Positions 35,839 through 48,415 are shown, numbered from the stretch's first letter. The stretch: 64,000 nucleotides of DNA from Certhia americana (GCA_018697195.1 CM031879.1:25789660-25853659), one strand, 5' to 3'. The notes: a model not told the origin generated them from the sequence alone. Made by a program: numbers and translations.

Positions 35839-38800
35839 ATGTTCACTATTGGCAGTAACACTTCCACAACAGCACTTCTGCATTTGTCTAACAAAGTCAG
35901 ACTTGATGCCTACACTTTTAGAACCATATTTTTGAGGATACATGTGAAGAAGTCATTATGCATGTCTCAACCCACTTGATCTGTTCTGATAAGCAGTCAC
36001 ATATCAGAAGTCATACCAAATTCTTTTACTGTGCAATGGGACTCCTGTGATTCAATTCACTGAGTATTAACTAGAGTGTCTAGGAATCCAGGCTTCTCAC
36101 TACTGTTATGTATTTGCCACTTTTGACCTTGAATCTTTTACCTTTATTTTGTACTTTGAGATTAATAAAGAAATAGCACCCACTAAGCACTGTTATTAAT
36201 TATAAATTCAAAGAATATTCAGTGTTTTGTTGAGGCTTTTCAATGGTAAAGTGCACATTTAACCAATTTTTCATATGCAGTACTGTTTTAGTACTCCCAC
36301 CAGCTCCTTTGTTAGAGTGCATTATGACATTAAATGTAATTTCAGAGAATTGAAGTTATCCTATGTGTAATTGACTCCAGGATAAAAAATTAATCATTTC
36401 ACAGTCCATGTTCATTTTATTTCTCTCTCTCTTGAGTGTAATTATGTCTTTATACTGGATAGACATGCAATCTACAAATGAAATTAAGAGATTAATTAGT
36501 TTCTCTGATTTCTTTGAGATCAGATATGGCACTTGCCATAGGACAACCTAATAAGATCTGGGCAGATAATTATGAAGCTTTAAACTGTATTTTTTGCTGG
36601 TTTCACTTTTAAATTATCAATAAATTATCAACAGACAGAGAATTGTGTCATAAGTTTTGAAGAAAAATCAGAGCTCTGCTTTTAGGGGCATCTTTGGTCA
36701 GTGTCAACCATATCCTGAATGTACAATACACTTGATTCCAGGCAATAGATAACTTACAGATGATAGGGCACAATCTGATGAAGTATCAAGATCTCTGACT
36801 ATGTGCATAAAATGGGTTATTATCTTAGAAGGAAAACAAATTTTTTTTTTTTGCAAAATTGTTTATAATTATTCAAATATCTTCTGGTTTATATTTTAAC
36901 CTAATGACTATATTAATGCTTTTTTTTTTTTTTTTCATTAACATTAGACTTAAAGCAGCTGTTTGACACGAGAAAATATTTGGGATGTTCTATATTGTAA
37001 AGGCCATTTATTCAGTCCAGAAATTTTTGGTTTAAGTTAAAAGTGTTCATTTAAAGAGGTTTGTGTGTCTCCTTGCCATGTTAATCCAAACAGGCTAGAA
37101 AACTCTTATTTCTCCTGATAGTGAACAGAACCAAAAATTTTGGAGGAATGGAAAAGAAGAAAAAAGAAAAATGTTGATACATCTTATTCCCCATGAAGAA
37201 GGTAATTCAAAGAAAAAGAGAAGTTTGGACAGGTAATTCTCTACCTTGCTTTTCAAGCCCTCACCTTCCAGGCTGCTACAAATACAGAAGGAAGGGGGAA
37301 GGTCACCTCAGTTCTTAGTGCCTCCAGAACTTTCTTATTCAGTAGAACAGAACAGAAATAAGCTGTTTTACAAGATGTCAGAATACACAGCTTATGAATA
37401 AAATTAAGTAAGTATAGTCAGATAATATCATTTACTTTTCTCAGAAAGTGACAATGATGCTCGTTTGGGATGAACACCTTTATCTCACTTTGCATCTGTA
37501 GGTCAATGAGAATCCATTTGTGAGACTGTGAATCCTCTTTCATGAATTCAGAATAATTCAGAAACTGTTCTTCAAGGTGAATGTCATAAATATGAAAATA
37601 GCTGCACCAATCTTCAGAATGTTATTGGATGATTATTGGGCAGCGATTAAATAATACATTATACAGGAATAATACTAATTTCCCCATAGCTTTGAAGTAG
37701 ATCTGCTGCATTTTGCTTGTGTTTTCAAATCTACGGTTGAGCCTAAAGAAATACTTAGTTTCAAAAGATGTAACTTGCTATTTCTGAGGTCTTCAAAATA
37801 GGATACCAGGAGGTGGCCAGTGAGATGATTGACTTCAAAGGACCCACTCCTCAAAGCAAACCAATTTTCAGGCTAATTGGTGTCTATTTTTTTTCAAGTT
37901 TGGTCGCTTCCTGTGAAGATCCAACCTCTCATGATTGAAACCACTGCTTCCATTTCATTCTTGTTTATCATCACTACGACTGCTCAGTTCAGCTCTGGGT
38001 TACACTATGGCTTGTTTTGCACTTTTGATTCAACAAAAATGAAATCTAAAATTAAGGGAAAATGTTGATGATGCTTCAAACTTTTGTCTAGCTGAAATAT
38101 TGTCCAGGACCAGGGTGTTTCAAATTGGGCTAAGGTGTGAAATGTAAAATGAAGAAGTAGGATATACAGCATATAGTTTTTATGAAATGCAGCAATTTTA
38201 ACAGATTTCATAGCATTTGGAGTTAATATTCCACATCTATCTCTCTGTGAGCCTCTGTTACGTATGTCTGAAGAGTCAAATATTCATCAGAGTAATTACA
38301 AATGCCTTAAACACTGAGAAAATCTCTGCTGGTTTGACTTCCAAAATTATTCAAATTACTAGAAAAAACATTTTGGACAGAAACTGTAAGTACTCTCTGA
38401 ACGTAGAAACTTCTTATCAAAATAAAATCAGAGAAGTAACTGCAGGAGAATGAAAAAACCTTGGTGGTCTTTAGCATCAGAAGAAACTTTTTTACTTCAG
38501 GATGCCTTATACTAACAGGGGCTCTGTGACAGTGGTTCAAAATAAACCAAAAGAAAAGCCTAATTCCTGTACATAATATTGCTAGTGAACTGTTAAATTT
38601 AGAATTCCTTTGAAGACAAACATGGCTATTTAATAAAAAACATCTGCTTTCAGACAGCTATATCTATTTCAAAATGCAATATACCTTTGATATTTTTCTA
38701 GTGCCAGAAAAACAGTAAAATATTGACAGATAATTTTAAAGCCTGTGTTTTATTTCTCAAAAATATATAGCTCTGTTTCAAGTTGGTTTAGTGATTGGGG

Positions 38801-39234
38801 TTGGGCTTTAATTTGGGGAAGGTTTTGCACATTTCCAAGTGGGGATATTTGTATCACATATTTCCTATTTTGTAGTATTACTTCTGATTTAAGCAGAAGA
38901 GCTAATTTTTTTTCTCCTTTTAAAACATAAAAAAAAAAAATTCTGAAAACATCACAACAGTGAAACTGTTTCTGGAGAGTTTTTCTTGTAGCTGCTTTGG
39001 TGACGTGAGAATGCAGGTCAGTTTAATAGCTCAATAGAACAGCTTAATAGGAATTGTAGACAACATATCAATTGTGTACAAATATAAATGGTTTAATTTT
39101 TCATGACAGGAAACAAAAGCTTCAGTGTATGAGCTAAGCCACTTTTTAAAAAAAAAATCCTTGGAAACAAGAGAGATTAGGACAGTTTTGCACCAAAGGA
39201 AAACCAATGCAGAGAGGCAAGATAGTTTCCAAGA
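35839..39234. other. unique AT-rich stretch with poly(T) and poly(A) runs
   Basis: T runs lie at 36841-36852 (12) and 36920-36935 (16), and an A run at 38929-38940 (12). No gene is recognised. Confidence 0.5.
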
Positions 39235-40462
39235 GCAATAGTATCTTGTCTGAAATGGAGTATCTGAGAAATATGGTCATGGAACAGATCCTCCTAGAAG
39301 CTATTGATGCCAAAAGGATGTGCTAAGTCACGTGGAAGATGGAGACATGATTCAAGATAGCCAGCACTTGAACAGGCTTCAACAAGGGCAGGTCCTGCCT
39401 GACCAACCTCCTGACCTTCTACAACAGAGTGACTGCACCAGTGGACAAAGGAAGAGCCACAGGCATCAGCTGTTTAAATTTCTGTAGGGGCTTTCACATG
39501 GTCCCCCCACAACTGGAGAGGTATGGATTTGGTGGATGGACTGTATGGTGGATAAGGAATTGCTTAGATGTTTGCTGCCAGGGGGAAGTGGCTCAGCATA
39601 CAGGTAGAGATTAGTGATGAGTGGTGTCTCTCAGGAATCCATATTGGGATCAGGGCTTTTCAATGTCATAGTGCATGTTCAAAGACATAGACCAAGGGAT
39701 CAAGTGCACCCTTGGCAAATTTGCAGATGACACCAAGCTGAGTGGTACAGCTGACATGCCTGAAGGATGGGATGCCATCCAGAAGGACCTGGACAAGCTC
39801 AAGAAGTGGGCTGGTGGAAATGCCCTGAGTTTTAACAGGACCAAGTGAAAGGTGCTGCTGCTGGGTCAGGGCAACCCCTGTATCAACACAGGCTGGGGGA
39901 GGAACAGATCCAGAGCAGCCCTGCCAAGAAGGACTTGGGGTGCAGGAGAGGCTGGACATGAGCAGGCAAAATGCCCTCCCAGCCCAGAAAGGCAATTGTA
40001 TCCTGGGCTGCATCAAGAGCAGCATGGCCAGCTGGTCAAGGGAGGGGATTCTGTCCCTTCTCCACTCTGGTGAGACCCCACCTGGAGTGCTGCATCCAGC
40101 TCTGGGGCCCCATTACAGGAAGGACTGGAACCTGTTCATCCAAGAAGATTATCAGAAGAATGGAATCCCTCTGCTACGAGGAAAGGCTGATAGAGCTGGA
40201 TTTGTTCAGCCTGGAGAAAAGAAGGCTCCAGGAACATCTTAGGGTAGCTTTTTAATACTTAAAGGGAACTTAAAATAAAGATGGGGACAGACTGTTTAGT
40301 ACAGTGTGTTGCAATAAGACAAGAGCCATGTTTTCAAATTGTTTTCAGGTTAAAAGAGGGTAAATTTGGATTAGATATAAGAAAGATATTAAGGGTTTAT
40401 TGAAAGGGCATTGGACTAGATGACCTTTAGAGGTCCCATCCAACCCAATTCTATAATTCTGA
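39235..40462 (+). mobile_element. CR1 LINE, 5'-truncated, with a 3' internal deletion
   Basis: The copy enters in the reverse transcriptase near the VMEQILLEA block (ATGGAACAGATCCTCCTAGA at about 39279). It continues through [24 protein letters not shown] and [10 protein letters not shown] segments, and keeps the catalytic FADD codons at 39720-39731 followed by TKLSG. The C-terminal half ([15 protein letters not shown], LLLGQGNP, CILGCIKS, TPPGVLHPALG-like) is read in shifting frames with stops. Near 40390-40405 it jumps from AAGAAAGATATTAAGGG to GGCATTGGACTAGATGACC, skipping roughly 130-150 bp that are present in the copy at 21.5 kb. It ends with ATTCTATAATTCTGA. The open frames of 60 to 119 codons here, on both strands, are repeat by-products. 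Confidence 0.95.
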
Positions 40463-42285
40463 CTTTCTGCATTTCAGCTTGACTGCTGAGCTGAAGCATG
40501 GGTAGGCAGGACAGTATTTGCTCACATCAGAGACTATGACCCTTCTGCTCCACACAAGAACTAATGGTCCCTGGTTAGGGTGAAATAAGGAAACACTGAG
40601 CCATGGGCAGGCGTAGTGGGAGGCCCTGATAAAAATAGTTTATAACCAGGAATTAATAGTCTTTGAACCCTGGTACTTTCAGGCAAATTGTATTTGCCTT
40701 TTTTTTTTTTTTTTTACATGTGTAACTATGACCCACAGTGGTCTGCGTTAAAACAGCCTATGAAGTGATTAGCAATCTCTGGGTATGGGTCAACAATATA
40801 AATAGAAATATTGCATAAACAGCTCCAGCTGACTTCATGTGGATGTCAGAACCTGAGAACTGGTTCTTCAGTAGCAACTGGAAGCTGATATTTTCATGCT
40901 GAAGTACTTGTGGCTTTTATTTCAGTTAAAAATAATTACTATTTAAGTTCCTTTATTAGGTTATGTTAGAAGTTTACTTTCTCATTATTTTCATGCTTTT
41001 TTCCCCTGTTGAACACGTGTTCCTTTTCCGTGTTTTTAAAGTCTATTGCTTATGCATTCTAAAGGAATGTATTCTATCCATTCACAAAGAGATCTTAATT
41101 TCACCATTTTCAGTTGTTAATAATAATTAGTTAACATGTGCTGTTTAGTTACTTTTCGGTTAATTGGGTGTTTAGGTCAACAATTTGTAAGTCAATGATG
41201 GACTAGTGAAGAGGAACTCATGTTTCATATTCATTCCACAGTCAAGTATGATTCAAAGTTTCTGTTCAAGTTTCTTCATTTTTATTTGCATTCAATTAAT
41301 TTTTGAATAGCTAAAAACCTCAGCAGAATGAATAAATATATCTCTTGATATCAACAGCATGGGGAAGCCTATTAAGGCAACATGAATAATGAGTCATAAC
41401 TTAGTTGTGAAAAAGTGGCCTTTGCAGTTTCTCACACTAGAAGAATAGCAGTGATGTGGTTATTCTCAGGACCACAAAAAAGAATTCTCTCTTTCCAAAC
41501 ACCACTTGCTAGGTCATCTTAAAAGTAGTTGGAGTCAGATGGTTTTCTTCCTGAAACTAGCAGAAATTGCTTTTCTGTCTGTTAATGATGTAGAGCAGAC
41601 TTCAGCTGTGATAGATGACAAAAAGGGTTGGATCCTGAGGCATGTCCTCACATTGCCTAAAACTTGCCAAGCATTCTCTCCTTTTGGGGCTTGGAACCTT
41701 CTGTTCAAATATTAGTTGCTGAAATACCCTTCACCAGCAGTGTTTCCAGTATTAGTGTCATTTCCTTGTGATAGGCAAACACAGCCTTGTGAAAGATGCA
41801 AGGACACATGGGGTAAAATTGTAAAATTAATATTGTTTTAGCAGATAAATATAAATGAAGCTAAAATTTATTTAATTTTATTTCTTTGATGGCGATCTTG
41901 CTGAGAACAGAATACTTAATTCTGAAAATCTGCTGATGGAATACGATATGTAATACACAAGAGACCAATTTGGCCTTTAGAGAAATGATTTAAACCAAGT
42001 GTACTGAGCTAGGAGAGCACAGAGGAATCAGTCTAAACTATTCCTGAAAGCATGTACTAACAGAAGAGGGTGTAGGAAGCCTGAGATAATTGTTGGGAGA
42101 ACTGCTATAGGTCTTATCTAAGTTCCCTTGCTGAAGATGAACAGCAGTTTGGTAAATCCCAAATTTGAAAGGCATGCATTTTTCAAACCTCAAGACTTCT
42201 CTTGAGGAAATGTCAAGCATGAGTGCTGAATGGCATTACTTGTTGCAGTAAGTTTCCAGGCTTATTGTCAATACTAATGGAGTTT
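40463..42285. other. unique AT-rich stretch with a poly(T) run
   Basis: A 17-T run lies at 40699-40715. No gene or other repeat family is recognised. Confidence 0.5.
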
Positions 42286-42290
42286 TGGAT
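42286..42290. repeat. probable target-site duplication, left copy (TGGAT)
   Basis: Five bases before the LTR's TG match AGGAT after its CA (43454-43458) at four of five positions. Confidence 0.55.
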
Positions 42291-42371
42291 TGTAGTGGGT
42301 TGACCTTGGCTGGATTCCAGGTACTCATCAAAGCCAGTCTATCACTCCCTTTTACAGCTGGAGAGGGGAGG

Positions 42372-42442
42372 AAAAAATATAATATAAAATATATAATATA
42401 TAAATAATAAAATATATATAATATAATAAAATATAATATAAA
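42372..42442. repeat. AT-rich expansion inside the LTR
   Basis: A run of AATATAATATAAAATATATAAT-like units, composed only of A and T after the first base, lies near the LTR edge. It looks like a local microsatellite birth after insertion. Confidence 0.8.
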
Positions 42443-42525
42443 GGTTTATGATTTGTGATAAGGACTGGGAGAGATTGCTCACCAAATACTGTCACGGGCA
42501 AAACAGGCTAGAATTAGAGATAATA

Positions 42526-42573
42526 TACTTGAATATATACTTGAATATTAATACTTGAATAATATTACTTGAA
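42526..42573 (+). repeat. four-copy TACTTGAA tandem repeat inside the LTR
   Basis: TACTTGAA begins at 42526, 42538, 42552 and 42566, spaced 12, 14 and 14 bases apart by AT-rich linkers. This is a small tandem expansion within the solo LTR. Confidence 0.85.
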
Positions 42574-43453
42574 TTTACTATGAGCGGAATCAGAGCAGGG
42601 TAATGAGAAGTAAAATAAGACCTTAAGAACACCTTCCCCCCATACCTTCCTCCTTCCCAGCTCTACCTCCTCCCCTTCCCCTGCAGTGCAGGGAGACAGG
42701 GAATGGGGTTTGATGATCCCCAAAGATCATCACCCCTTGTTTCTGTCTCTGCTCAGGAAGAGGAGTCCTTCCCCTGCTCCAATATGGGATCCTTCCCACA
42801 GGAGACAGTTCTTCATGTATCCAGCATGAGTCCATCCCACAGGCAACAGTTCTCCACAAATTGCTCCACCATGGGTCACTTAGCCACAGGATGCAATCCT
42901 TCAGGCACAGCCTACTCCAATGCGGGTCCCCCACAAGGTCACAAGTCCTACCAGGAAATCTCCAGCATGGGCTCCTCTCTCCACCAGTCTGCAGGTCCCT
43001 GCTAGGAGCCTGGTCTAGCACAGACTTCCTATAGAGTCACAGCCTCCTCTCAGGCATCCACTTGCTCTGGGGTAGGCTCTTCCACAGGCTGCAGGTGGAT
43101 CTCTGTATCCCTGCGGACCTCCATGGGCTGCAGGGAAGCAGCTGCTTCACCATGGTTGCACCACATGGAAAACAGCTCCAGTGCCTCCTCCTCCTCCTCC
43201 TTCTCTACTGATCTTGGTGTCTGTAGAGTTTTTCCTCTCACATATTCTCACCCCTTTTTTTTCCTTCTTAAATATGTTATCACAGAGGTGTTACCATAAT
43301 TTCTAATTGGCCCAGCCTTAGCCAGTCATGTCTGTCTTGAAGTCACCTGGCATTGGCTCTGCTGGACATGGGAGAAGATTCTGGCAGCTTCTCACAGAAG
43401 ACATCCCTGTAGACATCCCCACTACCAAATCTTGGCCATGCAAATCCAATGCA

Positions 43454-43458
43454 AGGAT
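43454..43458. repeat. probable target-site duplication, right copy (AGGAT)
   Basis: It follows the terminal CA of the LTR and differs from the left copy (TGGAT) at one base. Confidence 0.55.
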
Positions 43459-46400
43459 AGCAACAATGATAAGTAAATATAACCATTTACTGTCAGATCC
43501 CATTTCCCAGCTTGCATTCCAAACAGTGAAAGTTGGAATCACATGTAGGTTTAAGCTTATATCTGTTTATGGCCCTAAAAGCTGGGCAGAAAGCTGCTGG
43601 ACCTGGTTGCAGCCTGTCTGTATGTGGTACATGTAGCAATTTCAGGTGCATATTCAAAGCTAGGACTCCTCTTTTCCTGTTGACACACAGCTTTTCTTTC
43701 TCCCAAATTCTAAGGCAGATATTTTGTTTCTTTACAAACGTCTTGGGATACTAATTAGTTTCAGAGACAACATGACAAGACAGAACTGATGTGTTGAAAA
43801 GACAGCATGAAGCACAGACAGGTGCAGCAATTTTTCTAATTACTGCTTCTGCCCATGATCTGTAGTTATCACTAAGAAAGTCAATGCCTTTTAAGTGTGA
43901 AGTGATGGATAAATACATAATCATAATTTGTATGCAGCCATACCTCCAAAATGGACTTCAGTGTAGTGATCCACAACTGTCATTCACAGTTACTTTGCTC
44001 TAGGATTCTATCAAGTCAAAAAGTTTCAATTCAGGGATAATACTGCTACCTTTAACAGGTTACTGCAGTGGTACCCCACAGTTTCTACTGCTCCTACAAT
44101 AACTGAAAACATCCAAAATACTTTAAATTTAGAAGAGGAACCAAGAGTAGATTGCCTTTCTCAGTGGCTACACTTTCTTAGGCAAATATTTGCAATTCTT
44201 CCACACAAAATTAATGATAACTAGGGCATACTAGGGTTTATTTGTATTTTAAGTATCAAACAACTTCCAAATGATCATCAATACCTTTTCTTCTTAGCCA
44301 AGATAATAATGTATTTTCAAATACAGTTAAATAGGTTCAACTTAATGTTACTTGGAAGCCTGCACCAGCATGCCTCCCTATACCCTGGTGAGTTTCCCAG
44401 ACATGTAACTTTGCATTTCAGACTGCATTTATGATCAGGTACCTGATACTGAACTGCAGAAATGTTCTGCTTTGCAACAACTAAGTACCTGTCTGGATCT
44501 CTCACTTTAACCTTATCATTGATGAGGGGAGCAAATCCCACGTGGATATTGGATAGGCTGACAATTTTAAATAATCAGTTAGTCAAAGTTTATGTTTGAC
44601 ACTCTTCTTTGCTACCTTCCGTGATGAAATAGTAGGTGACAGTCAAGAGGGAAATAACATATTCACAGAGTGTGATCACATCTCAGTAAAACAGTACCTG
44701 TGATTGAGCACTCAAGTAATTGCAGTGTGTAGCACAATTTGTACTGGCAATCCAATAGTCTGATTATCTCAGTACAGTCCTGGTGATGTGCTTGTTGCTT
44801 AAATAATCTCAGAAGTAATCTAAAGTGATGTTTATTTATGCAAAAATCATAGAGGGATGAAAGAGACAAATACATTACTTTGGAATATAATTGAAAACAG
44901 ATAAAATGAAACAAAATAAAACAAACCCCTATCACTTCTTAATTTTGATACAGAGTTAAAGCAGAAATACAAAATATTAAAAAAAAATTTATATTTTTTT
45001 TTTTAAAAAAAAAGAAAGCTTGTCATCTAGCATTACCAAAACTGCTTCTTTAATAAATTTGATCCCATAGACACCATGTTCTTTTGGAGAACCTGGGCTT
45101 TTTTAAACTTTATCTAGACCTAAATTAGTCCCTTTCTTAACATGTGTTTTTGGAAAGTTAAGCTTAAATCATTCAAACTCTCAGAAATCATAAATAAAAT
45201 ATATGACAAGATTCTTCCTCCTCAAATTTGAAGCCCTTTATCCTGCCATGTAACCTCTAAGGTTTTTAGCACAATAGAGTGACAACAGAGTAATTTGCAC
45301 TGGAGGTGGTTTGTCTGAAATGGAATTCCCAATCTAATTCCACAGAAGGAAGAAGAGGTCTAATGGATCAGCACAGGTACTTCATTTGTCATATGCATAT
45401 GGAATATGGTGGCTGGTTTTTAGGATGGACACATGAACAGTAGAGAGGAATGTGCCTTTCTCTTAGGGAGAAAGAAACAACTAAGCAAGATATTTGGCAA
45501 GAGAAGATTTTCTTTTTAGACTTTCAGGAGAACTGAACGATTAACCTGGAAATCTGTCTTACTAATGCAACTTTGAACTACAGTTTGCAGACTCAAAATG
45601 ACAGTCTTTCCATTTTTTTCTTTGCTAAAGCTACTTGATATCAAAACTTCCAATGTGTGGCTAGTCATTTTCTCAAATAAATGAATTCCTGCTGTCTTTT
45701 TTTAAGTTATTTTTTCTTTTCAATAGAATCAGATTTATAACCGTTTAATCATGTATATTATCAATTTATAAAGTTTTGTACTTTTCCTCTTATGCTGGGG
45801 AATGTTACTGCTCCATACCAAAGATAGGCATGCCAGTTGTTTCCAGCCTGCAGAAGTGTGCTTGTTCTGCTTTTGGGAAGAAATGCCTGAGAACACAGGA
45901 ATCATTCCCCAAAATACAAACAAGTCCATCAGCAGCCCTGGGTAAAATGGTAAAAATGTTTAGGTAACACTCTTTTGATGAGGTTCTGTGTGTTTGAGCA
46001 GATGTTTAGAAATATTATAGAAAAATTCTGATCACAGTTTTTAAACATGGGGAAACTTTAGGCTGAGTGATAACAGTTAAAATACGACTCTGGTGTATCA
46101 AATATTTTTCACGTCTGCAAATGAGATTGCATAGTTTTGAAAAAAAGTAGGACTGTATAAAGCAATTCCCAGATTCATATTCTATTTCTCTCAAAGGGAA
46201 AGAGCCTCCAGTAAAAAAACAGGGCAAAAGGTGACCAAATTGTTTTTGTGGCTACTGGGTGGGGTTCAAGGAAGGCTCTAGAATGACATAATACAAAATT
46301 GAAAAAGAATATCCTTATAATGATTACTTATTTTCAATATAAAGTCAAAAGTCAAAGGCATTTTGGCAGTGACATTTTAGCCTCATACAAATCACAGGGA

Positions 46401-47039
46401 AATTATGAATATGAATGCATGGCCAGTAGCATTCACTTCTTACAGGTTTGTAATTTATCACTTCAGATATCAGAAACTAAATAGAGTATTTTGCAATCAC
46501 AGGTTTACAACTGTGACCTGGTCAACAAGTCTGTGATGTCCATCCTGAAAAAAAAGTTGCAGTTTAGCACAGCTATTATTTTAATTTTTTTAAACATCTT
46601 TTCCCCAAAGCTCCTGCTGAAAGTATACAGACCTCCATCATCAGGCAGGAGAACTGACTGTGCTCTTAACCTTTGCTTCTAGTTGCATATCCACTACAGT
46701 GACTATGTATATGTGATAGCTGAAGTTTTTTCATTGCAAGCTCACACAATATTGATATTAATAGGAAATTAAAAAGTGTTCTGATACCATAAGTGTACAG
46801 GGTTGATAATTCAGCTATATTTCTTCCCCTGCCTTTGTTTCCATTAACAATTCATCCCCTTCCACAAAGAGAAAGGCACAATTTGAAAAAGGTGGAATTA
46901 CAATAGGGTTTAAATGACTAGTTTGATTACAATGCCTTTATAACAGAGGTGATCTTTAAGCAGCCCATCTTCCTCATGGATCACATCCAAATAATGCTGG
47001 TATTCTAAGTCCCAAAGTTGATAACATTCATCCATTGAA
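43459..47039. other. unique AT-rich stretch with an A/T hairpin
   Basis: At about 44979-45013 a run of A, a short TTTATA, a run of T and another run of A form a strongly self-complementary tract. No gene or transposon is recognised. Confidence 0.5.
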
Positions 47040-47430
47040 AGAAGTTATTTCCCGGAATGAATCTCTTTGTTGTGTTTTAGCCTTTTGCTTAGTTAAATGC
47101 TTGATAATACATTTTAAAATTGATCATTTAGGATTGCTTTGGAACACGAAAGGAACATTCGTTCATTTTTATCTCTTCTTGGCTATGTAGGGCAATTAGC
47201 ACAAAGTCTTGGCAGACAGTTCTTCCGTTCAGAGTGATTGTTAAAAAGGTATCATGGGAATATAACCAAGCTTTTACAATATACATAAGATGCAAAAAGG
47301 CAATTCACCACATACAGCAGGAAAAACGCATTTATCACCAAAGCTGTCTGGAATATGTTTGGCAGCCATCTGCCAATTAAAGAATAATCTACTGCTCATC
47401 TGCAGCAGATAACACCTATTTATCTGGCAA
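47040..47430. promoter_or_regulatory. candidate conserved regulatory element (unproven)
   Basis: The segment has mixed composition without repeat character. Its 3' part is dense with factor-like words: CATCTG E-boxes at 47367-47372 and 47397-47402, CAATTA at 47374-47379, and the dyad ATCTG-CAG-CAGAT at 47398-47410 followed by AACACC and TTATCTGG. This texture recalls vertebrate conserved non-coding elements near developmental genes. No conservation can be measured here. Confidence 0.25.
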
Positions 47431-47594
47431 GCAGGCATAGAGCAGAAGCAGCTGAAAGATGCTTTTGTGGTTAGGAGGGCAGTTAGCTCAGCTGGGAATG
47501 TGAAAGAGACCCAGAAACTCTGTCCTTTACAGCATGAGACTGTATGACTGTGCTGGTGCCAAGCTACAGGGCTCTGTCCACATGAATAGCTGAA

Positions 47595-48415
47595 AGAACT
47601 TTCCCCAGGGAGTCAGAGCCTTTGGCCATGGCCCACTCCTAAGGCGGGAGGCTGCCATGCAGGGCTGGGGCCACAGGGTGTGCCTGGTGCTGTTCCCTGG
47701 GGATGGAGCTGCTGGTGGCCTCACCTGCAGGAGCTGTGCTGAGGAACTAAGTGACCAGGTACCAGGGCTGAGGGAGTAGACAAGCAGACTGGATAGCATT
47801 GGGAAGGAGGATTCTTCTCTGCCCACAGATGTGAATTTGCAGAATCAGTACAATGCCCTAATAGCCAAGGAGGGGGAACTAGCTCCCTGTGGACAATTCA
47901 AAGTCATCTGAGCCTGGAACACTCATTAACATCAAGGCCAAACAATGGAGGTTTCCCAACTGCAGGGCAGGAAGGTGTTGATCAGAGTTGCTGTCATGGC
48001 ATTCTTATCACTTGCTGGCAGCCCAGATCAAGGACGTTGCAGAGAGGCTTTCATTGCCTACATTCCAAATAGCTCACTCTCACTGTTCATGAGTGTAAAC
48101 ACAAATGACCACAAATGGAGACATGGAACAAATCCAACAAGGGACTTCAGATTTCTATGGCCAAAGGTGGAAAACATTAGAGAGCCAAATGCTGTTCTCC
48201 TCAATTGTACAGGTGTCTGAGAAGGGTTTGGGTAGGAGCTGATGTGTTCTGCAAGTTAACAGCTGGCTGCATAACTGTGGTTGTAGTTGATTCTTTGGCA
48301 TTTATAACTAAAGTCACTTCTGTGCAACATGGACTGTTATCAAAGATGGGACTCCAAGAATAGAAGCACGGAGATTTTTCTGGACAGATTTCTGATCAAA
48401 TTCCAGCTCAAAATT
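47595..48415 (+). mobile_element. decayed CR1-type LINE ORF1 (coiled-coil and esterase-like region)
   Basis: A GC-richer island encodes, in shifting plus frames, landmarks of the ORF1 protein of CR1-like elements. First comes a Cys pair and acidic helix, LTCRSCAEELSDQVPGLRE, at about 47720-47776, ended by an in-frame TAG at 47777. Next is NLQNQYNALIAKEGELAP (about 47834-47886), like the linker seen before the esterase domain. Then come DVAERL at 48033-48050 and SVNTND at 48092-48109, the latter aligning with the HVGTND block of the GDSL/SGNH-type esterase. Last are NSWLHNCG followed by FFGIYN (48258-48308) and LLSKMGLQ (48334-48357), matching the C-terminal INxWL...FGFxDH and LLxxDGLHLS blocks. 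The order is correct for the family; frameshifts and stops make it dead. No ORF2 follows. I rate the family call as likely, from memory of the motifs. Confidence 0.62.

Larger units (their letters stand above)
42291..43453. mobile_element. solo LTR of an endogenous retrovirus (1163 bp)
   Basis: The element runs from TGTAGTGGGTTGACC to CCAATGCA, with TG...CA ends and an imperfect 5-bp flanking duplication (TGGAT/AGGAT). I remember this long LTR, with its CCATGGGCTGCAGG and GTCACAAGTCCT segments, as a common avian repeat, probably ERVL-like because of the 5-bp duplication; the family name is not verified. No internal retroviral genes adjoin it. Orientation is uncertain: a TATA-like ATATTTAAG on the minus strand (43267-43275) hints at minus. 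The middle (about 42755-43110) is a decayed array of units containing TCCAGCATGGG- and CCCACAGG-like words. The body also contains two AT-rich expansions, listed separately. Its 132-codon minus and 100-codon plus open frames show no domain. Confidence 0.82.

Noticed and set aside
39666..40255. Several overlapping open frames of 64 to 119 codons
   Set aside because: All fall within a CR1 copy, including antisense frames; they are by-products of the LINE.
42623..43021. 132-codon minus-strand open frame, Trp/Arg/Gly rich
   Set aside because: It lies wholly within the long solo LTR and follows its repeated units.
47527..47826. 99-codon minus-strand open frame, Ser/Leu/Pro rich
   Set aside because: It is mostly antisense to the LINE ORF1 relic, whose sense strand carries the recognisable motifs.
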